A stretch of DNA of 64,000 bases from NCBI RefSeq assembly GCF_040833965.1, contig NZ_CP162142.1, positions 2,195,001-2,259,000 on the forward strand, written 5' to 3'. This document shows, piece by piece, positions 40,501-48,785 of the stretch. A program made the position numbers and the translations under genes. How positions within the stretch are numbered: the first letter of the stretch is position 1; every line of letters begins with the position of its first letter. The notes under the pieces are model-generated. The model saw only the letters and a program-made list of their open reading frames with translations, had not been told where the DNA came from and ran no database searches. Origin of the DNA: Leptospira sp. WS39.C2. GTDB taxonomy: Bacteria > Spirochaetota > Leptospiria > Leptospirales > Leptospiraceae.

Positions 40501-40992
40501 TTAATTTTGAAATCCTGTTTCTAAATATACGGAAGTGAGAAAATACACGGATAAAAAAATGACTGTCAGATAAAATCCTAAGTAGAGTTTTCCAATTCGT
40601 TTCCATGGGAATCTGTCCTGTAATTGTAAAGTATGAATGATCCAATCAGGGTTCGGATCGGCTGGTAATTCCTCTTCCCTACCAGCTTTCCTCCATATAT
40701 ATTTTTTCTTCTCTCCATCCAATTGGAAAAAAGGAGACTCGGAACCTTTCTCTAAAACAGATAACAAAATACTTGGGATTTCAAAATACTTAAATCGAAC
40801 AAGCCCAGAAAACCCTGTAAATATTGCCAAATAATTAATGACAACTATCAATGGACTAGCCGTATAACGAGAGCTAAACAATAAATACAAATAAATCACT
40901 AAAAAACTAATTGAAATTAGTTTAGATGCAGATGTTAGTTTTTGATAGAGTTTTTGTTCTTTTAAAAAATGTGCAAATGGTTCATGATTCAT
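40501..40992 (-). CDS. Small membrane protein of unknown function
   Basis: The 163 residues contain two adjacent membrane helices (about 25-41 and 47-63) and one near the C-terminus (about 137-156), with a charged loop between (QLDGEKKKYIWRKAGREEE). No family is recognised. It lies 3 bases after the pseudouridine synthase gene and 48 bases before ychF, all on the same strand, so it may be part of that unit. Confidence 0.65.
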   Translation of the reverse strand: MNHEPFAHFLKEQKLYQKLTSASKLISISFLVIYLYLLFSSRYTASPLIVVINYLAIFTGFSGLVRFKYFEIPSILLSVLEKGSESPFFQLDGEKKKYIWRKAGREEELPADPNPDWIIHTLQLQDRFPWKRIGKLYLGFYLTVIFLSVYFLTSVYLETGFQN

Positions 40993-40995
40993 AAA

Positions 40996-41712
40996 TTAAT
41001 TTGTAAAAAGTTTGAATGAAAGTTTAGAAATACTTGGCATCCTTTTTTGCCAATCCACAGGAATCTCTGTTTCTACCATTTGTTTTTGACCCAAAAAATC
41101 GGTAAAGGAAAATGAATAGGAATGCAGATACATACGTTTTTCGTTTGTATCTTTTTTGCCATAAACACCATCTCCCAAAACAGGAAAACCAAGGGAAGAT
41201 AACATAACTCGAATTTGGTGTCGCCTCCCGGTTAGGATTTTTGCTGTCCCGAAGGATAGGTTAAGTTTTGGATCAGTTTGTTTTATGGTAAATTCTGTGA
41301 TCGCTTTTTTGCCACCACTTCTCACGATACTCACTTGTTTGTTTCCATCTTTTAAAAAACATTCCATTCGATGTTCTGTCCAACTGGGGATTCCTTCTGA
41401 GATAAAAATATACGTTTTATCTGCCTCTTTTAGCAAAAGGTCTAGTTCTAAATTTTTCTCTTTGTTTTTGCCAAATAAAACGATCCCACTTGTGCCAAGG
41501 TCTAATCGATTGACTGTTCGGAGATCTGGAATTTGTAAATGGTTCGCCAGTAAACGAGTAAAGTCCAAACGGTTTGGGTCTTTTGTTTCATGAACAGGTA
41601 TCCCTTCTGGTTTTTCGGCGAGTAAAAAGTCATCACATTCGAAAAGAACCTTTGTGGTCCAACGATCTCCAATATTGATTACTTTACGTGGAGAATTCAA
41701 TCCAAAGCCCAC
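40996..41712 (-). CDS. RluA-family pseudouridine synthase
   Basis: It would convert uridine to pseudouridine in rRNA or tRNA. The catalytic Asp is in NRLDLGTSGIVLF (usually HRLD; here Asn replaces His), with GRRHQIRVMLSSLGFPVLGD as the second signature. No S4 domain is fused, so the 238-residue protein is the short form. The start is uncertain: GTG 41712 lies 29 bases inside the upstream gene, and TTG 41700 with AGGTGG upstream is also possible. The RNA target cannot be read from the sequence. Confidence 0.88.
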   Translation of the reverse strand: MGFGLNSPRKVINIGDRWTTKVLFECDDFLLAEKPEGIPVHETKDPNRLDFTRLLANHLQIPDLRTVNRLDLGTSGIVLFGKNKEKNLELDLLLKEADKTYIFISEGIPSWTEHRMECFLKDGNKQVSIVRSGGKKAITEFTIKQTDPKLNLSFGTAKILTGRRHQIRVMLSSLGFPVLGDGVYGKKDTNEKRMYLHSYSFSFTDFLGQKQMVETEIPVDWQKRMPSISKLSFKLFTN

Positions 41713-42559
41713 CTAAACTTCGTATGTTGATCACACCTATATCAAATAATAAATATTGGCCTTTAATTCCAACTAGTGTTCCAATCACAGGTGTTTCTTT
41801 TGTGAGTTTTAAGGATTTGATTTTATTTGGGTATGACAAAATTGGGTATTGGATTTCCATCACTTCTGGATTTGAGATCCTTTTCCAACCTAACTTTTGT
41901 TTTGTTTCCGTAGGAGAAAAAAATTCATTTTTTTCAAGGTGGTTTAGGAATTTTTGTGCTTCTTTATATAAATCAATTGTATTTGGATCACCCGCTACCA
42001 TTTTTTGCCAGGATGTTTTATCAGGTAAAAATTGGCTGAGGAAATGTTCTAAGATACCTGCATCCCTCCTTGAATCCACTTCTAAGATGGGTATTCCAAA
42101 CCTTGCCCCTTGGTCCACCCAACGGTTTGATACAGGATTTTCTTTAGTGATCCCAACTTTTAAACCACTTGAATTGGCAAAATAAACTATATGTTTTTTA
42201 AAACAATTTGTATTCCCCCAATTCGCATCACGACACGTCCCTTTATGGTGGTGACAAGTTTCTGGACGTAGAATACAAAGATCATTTTCAGCCAAACTCG
42301 AAAAACAAACAAAACAGTAACCTTGGTTAAATGATTTTTTTGTTTTTTTCCCGCAATGGAGACAACGAATTTCATCATTTGTGGTAATTTGAATTTTTTT
42401 TCCAAGGAAGGATTCCACTGGTAGGTCTGAAGTGTGTTCTGTAACTTCCAATTCCTTCTTTTTTTTGTCTTCCAGATAAGAGGCAAATTCCCAAAAATAA
42501 GAAACGGGATTAGTCCCTTTATGGGACATTTTTCTCACATAACCTTGGAAAGTTGGCAT
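41684..42559 (-). CDS. DUF2797 protein with zinc-finger-like cysteines
   Basis: The protein matches the DUF2797 pattern: a four-Cys finger-like pair (CLHCGKK, YCFVCF), a Cys/His block (CHHHKGTCRDANWGNTNC), then HIVYFANSSGLKVGITKE and RWVDQGARFGIPILEV, which has a GIY-YIG-like flavour. The function of the family is unknown; nucleic acid binding is likely given the finger. Length is 291 residues. It lies 3 bases after the exported protein gene and overlaps the pseudouridine synthase by 29 bases, hinting at an RNA-linked role. Confidence 0.85.
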   Translation of the reverse strand: MPTFQGYVRKMSHKGTNPVSYFWEFASYLEDKKKKELEVTEHTSDLPVESFLGKKIQITTNDEIRCLHCGKKTKKSFNQGYCFVCFSSLAENDLCILRPETCHHHKGTCRDANWGNTNCFKKHIVYFANSSGLKVGITKENPVSNRWVDQGARFGIPILEVDSRRDAGILEHFLSQFLPDKTSWQKMVAGDPNTIDLYKEAQKFLNHLEKNEFFSPTETKQKLGWKRISNPEVMEIQYPILSYPNKIKSLKLTKETPVIGTLVGIKGQYLLFDIGVINIRSLGGLWIEFST

Positions 42560-42562
42560 GAT

Positions 42563-43159
42563 TTAAAAAGTGTATTCCTTTACTTCTTCAGGAAAAAAAT
42601 CACCATCCACCTTTACAAAGTAAAGTTGGGATAATGTGGGATTCTCATCTATTTGGTTCCAAACAAAAATCACAATCGTGTTTTGGTATTTATAATGTGA
42701 GATTTGTCCTTTGGGAGAATAAAAAAGAGAAAGTTGGTTTTCTCCTTCTCCTATAAAAACCACAACTCCATTAAGATTTCGAGACTTTTCTTTGGAAACT
42801 TTGATGCGGATTTTTCCACTTGGGTTCATATCTTCTGGATCTCTACCTTCCGCAAACTCACCATCACTCACTTCAGACTGGGTCGCTACTTGGTCAGTAT
42901 TTCCTGACTCATCTAAAAAATTGCAGGGAAAATCCCCTGGCATGTTAGGAAAATCGCCCGAACAAGTTTGGTAGTTTGTTTCCTTTTCTATAAACTTAGA
43001 ATGGTTTGCCATTACCGTCGAACGAATGGTTGCGAAGGCTACCGACTTTAAAACTTTTGCTGTTTTTTGTTTGGGAACCAATTTAATTTTTGTTTCGGAT
43101 GCATAAACAAAAACAAATCCAAAACAAAAAAATAAAAATAAAATAAGGCTCAATTTCAT
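42563..43159 (-). CDS. Exported protein of unknown function
   Basis: A clear signal peptide (about 1-20, LSLILFLFFCFGFVFVYA) precedes 178 mature residues. GAGGAAAC lies before the ATG. The middle has two Cys (QTCSGDFPNMPGDFPCNF) that may form a disulfide, and an acidic stretch (SDGEFAEGRDPEDMN). The C-terminal half looks beta-rich (NLNGVVVFIGEGENQLSLFY). No family is recognised. It is 9 bases from the NamZ-like gene and 3 bases from the DUF2797 gene on the same strand. Confidence 0.7.
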   Translation of the reverse strand: MKLSLILFLFFCFGFVFVYASETKIKLVPKQKTAKVLKSVAFATIRSTVMANHSKFIEKETNYQTCSGDFPNMPGDFPCNFLDESGNTDQVATQSEVSDGEFAEGRDPEDMNPSGKIRIKVSKEKSRNLNGVVVFIGEGENQLSLFYSPKGQISHYKYQNTIVIFVWNQIDENPTLSQLYFVKVDGDFFPEEVKEYTF

Positions 43160-43168
43160 TTTGTTTCC

Positions 43169-44413
43169 TCAGTAAAGTAAATACGATTCAATTCGCTTTT
43201 TTTCTTTTAATTCTTCGTTTGCAAAGCTTGCGTGAAACTCGGAATAAGTTTTTCCTTCGTTGATAGAAGTGCGGAAATGATCATTTCCCCATAATTGGTC
43301 AACCCAATGGTTCGTAGAACCTTTACTCCATTTAAAATCATTTGGATAGGTTTCTTTCATCAAACGGATGAGCTCATAAGCAAGTAACATAGGATCATAA
43401 TCAGGTCGTACTAAATTCATACGTAACCCAGAACAAATTTTTCCTTTGTGAGGACCAAAGGTAGGTTTGAAATACACAGTTGAAAAATAATAGGATTTGT
43501 TTCCAAGCGCACTAAGTTTTCCTGCAAGTTCTTCTGGATTTGTCATCCATGGTGCACCAAAATAAACAAAAGGTGCTTGTGTACCCCTTCCAACTGATAC
43601 ATTCACACCTTCGAGTAATACAAGAGAAAGGTAATTTCTAGCAGAATCCACCATCGGCAAGTTAGGTGAAGGTGTTGTCCAAGGAATCCCTGTATCTTCA
43701 AAATACATCCCTCGTTTATAACCTTCGACTGGAATGACATCCAAATTCACTGCTTCTTTTAAGTATTCTTTGTTATAAAAAATTGCTGATTCACCTGTAG
43801 TCATACCTGTGATGAGAAGTGATGGAAACTCACCAGCAAAATTAAGATGCCTTGGGCTCATTTTTTCACCCATCGGAGGGAGGTGCATAGCAACATGGAT
43901 GTGGTCTAACACGATGAGTTTAGTTTTTGTATTTTTTAAAGCGTCCATCAAACGTTTGAGTACACTAAGATATGTGTAACAACGCATTCCTACGTCTTGT
44001 ACATCAAATAAAACATAATCAACTTCTTTTACCAAATCACGTAGTTCAGCATCTTTAATCCTGTAGATATGGTATAATGGTCGATTAAAAGTTGAGTCCA
44101 TAGTAACGGGAGTTTGGCTAAATTCTTCTTCCAAACCAAGGAATCCATGTTCCAAACCAATCAAATGCTCTAAGGTGATTTTGTGTTTTTCTAATGAGGA
44201 AATGATTTTTTTTGGATTCGTTCCAATCCCTGAAGGGTTCGTCGCGAGCATTAATTTTTTTCCTGCCATGGTCGGAAGGATTTTTTCATAAAAAATGTCT
44301 TGGGACAAACGAACTTTTGCATCCGCTGGGTGGACACGAAATTGCGGAACCGTGTTTCCTTGGCAAGCAAGGACAAGAAAGCAGAGAGAAAACCTAAAAA
44401 AGTAATTGGTCAT
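43169..44413 (-). CDS. namZ: NamZ-like exo-beta-N-acetylmuramidase lipoprotein (DUF1343)
   Basis: The DUF1343 family includes NamZ, which removes terminal N-acetylmuramic acid from peptidoglycan fragments. From ATG 44413 the protein has 414 residues with a lipoprotein signal (FLVLAC, Cys17), so it should sit on a membrane facing the periplasm. Family stretches seen: LMLATNPSGIGTN, LEHGFLGLEEEF, DYVLFDVQDVGMRCYTYL, NLPMVDSARNYLSLVLLEG and VSVGRGTQAPFVYFGAPWM. A longer frame from 44548 exists, but the lipobox supports 44413. A peptidoglycan-recycling role fits; no murQ or nagZ gene is nearby. Confidence 0.85.
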   Translation of the reverse strand: MTNYFFRFSLCFLVLACQGNTVPQFRVHPADAKVRLSQDIFYEKILPTMAGKKLMLATNPSGIGTNPKKIISSLEKHKITLEHLIGLEHGFLGLEEEFSQTPVTMDSTFNRPLYHIYRIKDAELRDLVKEVDYVLFDVQDVGMRCYTYLSVLKRLMDALKNTKTKLIVLDHIHVAMHLPPMGEKMSPRHLNFAGEFPSLLITGMTTGESAIFYNKEYLKEAVNLDVIPVEGYKRGMYFEDTGIPWTTPSPNLPMVDSARNYLSLVLLEGVNVSVGRGTQAPFVYFGAPWMTNPEELAGKLSALGNKSYYFSTVYFKPTFGPHKGKICSGLRMNLVRPDYDPMLLAYELIRLMKETYPNDFKWSKGSTNHWVDQLWGNDHFRTSINEGKTYSEFHASFANEELKEKKRIESYLLY

Positions 44414-44434
44414 GTAAGTATATGTTTCTATAAT
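44406..44434 (+). promoter_or_regulatory. Sigma-70-like promoter for the LPP20/FlgT-like lipoprotein
   Basis: TTGGTC (44406-44411) and TATAAT (44429-44434) are separated by 17 bases. The expected transcript start lies about 15 bases before the lipoprotein ATG. The -35 box overlaps the start codon of the divergent namZ gene. Confidence 0.55.
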
Positions 44435-44455
44435 ATAGCAAATCTTCAAGGAGAA

Positions 44456-45691
44456 ATGTCCTTCATGCTTCATAGACTTCGAATTGCTCCCTATACTGGG
44501 ATTCTTATCCTCACCATCTTGGCATGTGCTGGGTCCAATTCCGCGCAAAAAAACCCGTCTCTACCAGACAATGTGGTAACTGCTATGGGAGAGGCTCCCA
44601 TTTACCAAGGAGACTTGGCCCTTGCCCGCAATAAGGCACTGAAAGACGCCAAACTCAATGCCATCCGTAAATTGGTAGGCGAACAAATCACAGAAAAATC
44701 TGGAGTCTCTGATGGCCAATCCCTAGGATCCAAACTCTATGGGAAAACCGATAGTTTTGTCAAAAAATATGACATCATCAGTGAAGAACAATGGAAGTTG
44801 GACACCCAAGACATGATCCGTTTGAATGTTCGCTGTGAAGTAGAAGCTACAAAACTTTCTACTGCAGTGGATGCCCTCCTAGACGATGTGGGAAATCCCC
44901 GAATTGCTGTCCTCGTCCAAACAGTTGTGAATGGAAAATCCTTTCCTATTGGATCAGCAACTAATATTGCAGAGGCGGAACTTATTGAAAAACTCCGTGC
45001 CAAAGGGAATAAAGTAGTAGATAGTTCGCAGCTCACAGCCCTTCTCAAAAAAAATCCAAGCCTTGCAAAACTTGATCTTACCTCAGTGGAAGAAGGTAGC
45101 CCTCTCCTCACCCTTGCACAAGATTCTGGTGCAGAAGTTTTGATTATAGCAAAAGTCACAACCACAGACCAAAAACCAGTCGTTTTACCTGGCGGCAAAA
45201 AAACAGATTTTTTAAGTTCAGCAGCAACAGGGCCTTATCGTATCATCCAGTTATGGGGTGATGGAAAAATCTTTGGATCTGGAAGTTTGGAAGGCCGCGG
45301 TGCAGACATTACCCAAGAAGTTTCTAGAGAACAAGCAGTGAAAGACTGGGCCAATTTGGTTTCTGGAAAAGTAGGCAAACAAATTAAGGACGAATGGTTT
45401 AAGCTCACAGAACAAAACACAGTGATTTTAAAATTCAAAGGCCTTGCTTTGGAAGATGCTATCAATTTCAAAAATGATTTGATGGAGTATACTTCTGTAA
45501 AACAAATCAACGATAGAAAAACAGAGATGAATGGATCGGAATGGGAACTCACTTATCCAGGGAAGGAATCTATGTTTGCTGAAGAGCTCATGTACAAAAA
45601 GGATTCAAGTTTCCGATTTTTAAGCAGTAAAACTTTAAACATCAACAGTTCAAAACGTGGTGTAGTAGAGATCGAATTTAAAAATAAATAA
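44456..45691 (+). CDS. Lipoprotein with LPP20/FlgT-like N-terminal domain
   Basis: The signal peptide ends at ILTILAC (Cys24 from ATG 44456). AAGGAG precedes the start; the second ATG at 44465 has better spacing and is equally possible. The first mature domain (VVTAMGEAPIYQGDLALAR, KALKDAKLNAIRKLVGEQI) resembles LPP20/FlgT N-terminal domains. A second domain (RIAVLVQTVVNGK, ELIEKLRAKGNKVVD) resembles the FlgT/CsgG-like middle domain. FlgT shapes the flagellar basal body in vibrios; whether this acts on flagella or elsewhere in the envelope is open. Length is 411 residues. Confidence 0.75.
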   Translation: MSFMLHRLRIAPYTGILILTILACAGSNSAQKNPSLPDNVVTAMGEAPIYQGDLALARNKALKDAKLNAIRKLVGEQITEKSGVSDGQSLGSKLYGKTDSFVKKYDIISEEQWKLDTQDMIRLNVRCEVEATKLSTAVDALLDDVGNPRIAVLVQTVVNGKSFPIGSATNIAEAELIEKLRAKGNKVVDSSQLTALLKKNPSLAKLDLTSVEEGSPLLTLAQDSGAEVLIIAKVTTTDQKPVVLPGGKKTDFLSSAATGPYRIIQLWGDGKIFGSGSLEGRGADITQEVSREQAVKDWANLVSGKVGKQIKDEWFKLTEQNTVILKFKGLALEDAINFKNDLMEYTSVKQINDRKTEMNGSEWELTYPGKESMFAEELMYKKDSSFRFLSSKTLNINSSKRGVVEIEFKNK

Positions 45692-45708
45692 ACCGAACCT
45701 CTTTATAT

Positions 45709-46071
45709 TCATGTCCTTGCAGAGAAAAACATTCGAATCTCTGCAGGGTCTAGTGGCTTTGCAAAATAACGAGCTACTTGTTTTTCCTCAATTGCTTTTT
45801 CCATTTCTTTTGTCACATCATAACCTGTTAACAAACAATAGATAACTTTCGGTCGGTTTTCTTTTGCTTTTCGGATGAACTGAAGTCCATCCATCTCTGG
45901 CATTCGCATATCTGTGATGACAAATTGGATATCTTCTATTTCCCTTAGTTCTTCTAATGCTTCTTTCCCAGAACTCACAATGAGGATTTCAAAATCATTT
46001 CGAAACATTTCACGAAATAAATACAGATTGATCGCTTCATCATCTACATAGAGTAATTTTGGTTTATTCAA
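45709..46071 (-). CDS. Single-domain response regulator
   Basis: This is a CheY-like receiver of 120 residues with no output domain. The acidic pair is in YVDDEAIN, phosphoacceptor Asp54 in VITDMRMPEMDG, Thr in CLLTGYD, and Lys in YFAKPLDP. The start overlaps the kinase stop by 4 bases, so the neighbour is its likely donor. It probably works by protein contact or as a phosphate relay. Confidence 0.92.
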   Translation of the reverse strand: MNKPKLLYVDDEAINLYLFREMFRNDFEILIVSSGKEALEELREIEDIQFVITDMRMPEMDGLQFIRKAKENRPKVIYCLLTGYDVTKEMEKAIEEKQVARYFAKPLDPAEIRMFFSART

Positions 46072-47348
46072 GGTAACACCTCAATGGATTTTGGAAAGGT
46101 AACGATAAATGTTGTCCCTTTCCCCCATTCGGATTCTACGGTGATCGATGATTGGTGTTCTTTTAAAATCTTATAGGCAATGGATAAACCTAGGCCAACT
46201 CCTTTCCCTGGTTCTTTTGTTGTAAAAAATGGAGTATCGATTTGTGAGAGGTGTTCTTTTTGGATCCCAATCCCTGAATCCTTGACTTCAATCTGGATAT
46301 TACCTTCCATTCTTTTGGCAGAGACAGTTAATTCACCACCATTCTGCTCCATCGCTTGGATGGCATTGGTGAGAAGGTTCAGAAACACTTGGTGGATTTT
46401 TCCAGAATTTCCACGAATGAAGAGTGGTTCGTTTTGAATTTCTTTTTTCACACTAATTTTATCACGAAGGTTATGGGTTAAAATCACTAAACAATTTTCT
46501 AACATTTCCTCCAAATTGATCGATTCATCAGAAGATTCACCACTCCTAGTGTATTGGTTCAACCCTTTTACAATTTTTGTCGTACGATCTACTCCTACTT
46601 TTATGGCTTCGAGGAACATTTGTGTTTTTTCAGAATTTAAAGGAGAAGATTCAATCAAATCCTTTAATCCATAATACCCTCCTGAAATAAAATTGAGTGG
46701 GTTATTGATTTCGTGCGCGATACCGGCAGATAATAAACCTAAACTTGCTAATTTTTCTGATTCAATCAGCTGGTTTTGCCTTTGGCTAAGAGCATCTAAC
46801 GTTTGCTCAAGCTTAGAAGTTCTTTCTTTTACCAATACTTCCAATTCTTCATTGTATCTTTCTAATTTTTTTTCGTAATCGAGTCGTTCTAACTCAGCGG
46901 CAATTCTACCAGAGAAAATTTGGAACAAAGTAATGATTTTGTCTTTTTCAGTAATTTCCCTTTCATACAAACCAACAATTAAACCAATATTTTCCTTTTT
47001 AGAATTGTATAAAGGAGAACCGATGTAACCTTCAATGTTCATTTCAACTAACAAATGGTCATTGGGGAATAATTTTTGAACTTGGTTTGGGTAATAACAT
47101 ATTGTGGTTTCATACACATTGGCACAAGGTGTACCATCTAAAGAATATTCAATATTTTCCACAATTTTCCCACGAAAACAAAGTGATATGGTTTTAGATT
47201 CGTATTTGGATTTGTCAAACAAAGCAATGAATACACTATCTGCTTTAATGACAGAACTTAGTTTTTCTGTGAGGCGATTTAAAAACTCATTACCATAGGT
47301 ATTGGATACGGCCTCAATGATTTCTGATAACAATTCACCCTGTAACAT
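46068..47348 (-). CDS. GAF-domain sensor histidine kinase
   Basis: This cytoplasmic kinase has 426 residues. A GAF-like sensor (about 1-155) is followed by a coiled coil (about 155-200), the H box with His212 (SAGIAHEINNPLNF), and a HATPase domain (N box LLTNAIQAM, G1 VKDSGIGIQ, F box DTPFFTTKE, G2 GVGLGLSIAYKIL). Dimerisation and ATPase domains have normal spacing, unlike the kinase at 6903-8567. Overlap of 4 bases with the receiver gene points to a two-component pair. Confidence 0.92.
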   Translation of the reverse strand: MLQGELLSEIIEAVSNTYGNEFLNRLTEKLSSVIKADSVFIALFDKSKYESKTISLCFRGKIVENIEYSLDGTPCANVYETTICYYPNQVQKLFPNDHLLVEMNIEGYIGSPLYNSKKENIGLIVGLYEREITEKDKIITLFQIFSGRIAAELERLDYEKKLERYNEELEVLVKERTSKLEQTLDALSQRQNQLIESEKLASLGLLSAGIAHEINNPLNFISGGYYGLKDLIESSPLNSEKTQMFLEAIKVGVDRTTKIVKGLNQYTRSGESSDESINLEEMLENCLVILTHNLRDKISVKKEIQNEPLFIRGNSGKIHQVFLNLLTNAIQAMEQNGGELTVSAKRMEGNIQIEVKDSGIGIQKEHLSQIDTPFFTTKEPGKGVGLGLSIAYKILKEHQSSITVESEWGKGTTFIVTFPKSIEVLP

Positions 47349-47398
47349 AAAACTTCAATTTAATACAAATATACTACCAGCAGGAATGAAGAAAAAAA

Positions 47399-47953
47399 TC
47401 AATTTGAAGTTTGTTCTTTTTCTTTTGGTTCTGTGACAAGTGGTAATTTGGTTTGGTTGACATCTAACAGTGGTCCCAATTCGTAAATATTGGTGTAACC
47501 ATAGGCTTTTAAAGAATTGTAAGTAGAAAGATTCAGAGAAGCAGCTGGACTTTTGGCGGCAAATGCTTGTTCGTTGCCTTCAAAATTATTATTACAATAG
47601 ATCAATATTTTTGACTTTGGCTCAGGGATCACAGTTGCCAAACTATCTTTTGTAAATTCAGTGAATGGTAAATTCACAGCACCCTTGATGTGTAACAATC
47701 GATACCGATTTTCACTCCTTGCATCAAGGACAACCACTCCCTCTTCGGACATCATTTTCAAAAACTGATCTTCCGTTAGGCGGTGTGTTTCCCTTTCTGA
47801 TTCCGATCGATTGACAATTTTTTTGAATTCACCATAATCAATGAGACGATTTGGGATAGGTTCAATTTTTTGTTTTTTGACTTGTTTTTGGTTGGGTTTT
47901 GCCACCAAAGAAAAAACACAAAGTATGAGTAAAAGATACATGATTCGTTTCAT
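47399..47953 (-). CDS. Exported rhodanese-domain protein
   Basis: From ATG 47953 the protein has 184 residues with a signal peptide (about 1-18, IMYLLLILCVFSLVA). AGGTGG is seen upstream. The rhodanese domain spans about 60-165: VVVLDARSENRYRLLHIKGA and the active-site loop ILIYCNNNFEGNEQA with Cys present. The active Cys suggests sulfur transfer or phosphatase-like activity in the periplasm. A longer frame from 48010 lacks a proper signal start. It diverges from the cyclophilin gene. Confidence 0.87.
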   Translation of the reverse strand: MKRIMYLLLILCVFSLVAKPNQKQVKKQKIEPIPNRLIDYGEFKKIVNRSESERETHRLTEDQFLKMMSEEGVVVLDARSENRYRLLHIKGAVNLPFTEFTKDSLATVIPEPKSKILIYCNNNFEGNEQAFAAKSPAASLNLSTYNSLKAYGYTNIYELGPLLDVNQTKLPLVTEPKEKEQTSN

Positions 47954-48058
47954 AACACCATCCCACCTAATCAAACTCAAAGTATAGCTCTGATTCCAGA
48001 AAGAACTCAAACCTTTTTTCGACTTGCCAAGGGAATTTAAAGAAATTGAGTGAAAAGT

Positions 48059-48571
48059 ATGAGTACTTTACGCGCTGTTATCAAAACCAATAAAGGTGAT
48101 ATCCGAATTGATCTGACTCCAGACAAAACACCAAACACTGTTGCCAACTTTGTCAATTTGGCACAAAGGAATTTCTATAATGGTTTAAAATTCCACAGAG
48201 TCATCGCAGATTTTATGGTCCAAGGTGGATGCCCCCTAGGTACTGGCACTGGTGGCCCTGGATATAAATTTAGAGATGAATTTGATTCTAGTTTGAAACA
48301 TAATAAACCAGGAATCCTTTCCATGGCAAACGCAGGTCCAGGGACCAATGGCAGTCAATTTTTTATCACACACGTACCGACACCTTGGCTTGATGGAAAA
48401 CATTCTGTATTTGGTGCCGTGGTTGGTTCTTCCGACCAAGAGGTAGTGAATGCCATTCGCCAAGGGGATTCCATTGAAACCATTACATTCGAAGGCGATG
48501 TATCTTCCGTTTTGGAAGTGGCAAAACCGTTTTTAGATGAGTGGAACCAAATTTTAGATTCTAAAAAATAA
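48059..48571 (+). CDS. Cyclophilin-type peptidyl-prolyl isomerase
   Basis: It speeds Xaa-Pro bond isomerisation in folding proteins. The 170 residues contain the cyclophilin core: [61 protein letters not shown]. The catalytic Arg is in FHRV. No signal peptide is present, so it should be cytoplasmic. ATG 48059 is preferred; GTG 48050 is an in-frame alternative. A strong terminator follows about 140 bases downstream. Confidence 0.94.
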   Translation: MSTLRAVIKTNKGDIRIDLTPDKTPNTVANFVNLAQRNFYNGLKFHRVIADFMVQGGCPLGTGTGGPGYKFRDEFDSSLKHNKPGILSMANAGPGTNGSQFFITHVPTPWLDGKHSVFGAVVGSSDQEVVNAIRQGDSIETITFEGDVSSVLEVAKPFLDEWNQILDSKK

Positions 48572-48713
48572 AGGTTGTCGGTTAAAACCTGTTTCCTATG
48601 TCTAAAGAATATGAAACAGGATAAAAAATCGAAACCAATCATTCCTATCAAATTGGCTTCTAGGATGATCTTCTCCGTGAAACCAACAAAAATCAAACCG
48701 TCAAAAAAAATCT

Positions 48714-48757
48714 ATTCCCGAAAAGGTAAAAACGACCATTCGGGAATTCTTTTTTTT
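48714..48757 (+). terminator. Rho-independent terminator after the cyclophilin gene
   Basis: ATTCCCGAA and TTCGGGAAT form a perfect 9-base-pair stem around a 16-base loop, followed within three bases by a run of eight T. Oriented for plus-strand transcription from the cyclophilin gene. Confidence 0.85.
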
Positions 48758-48785
48758 CTTTCTTCTCTTCTATAAAGTAAAATCT

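Noticed and set aside
48611..48775. Short Lys-rich frame (about 54 codons) after the cyclophilin gene
   Set aside because: It runs through the terminator hairpin and has no ribosome binding site.
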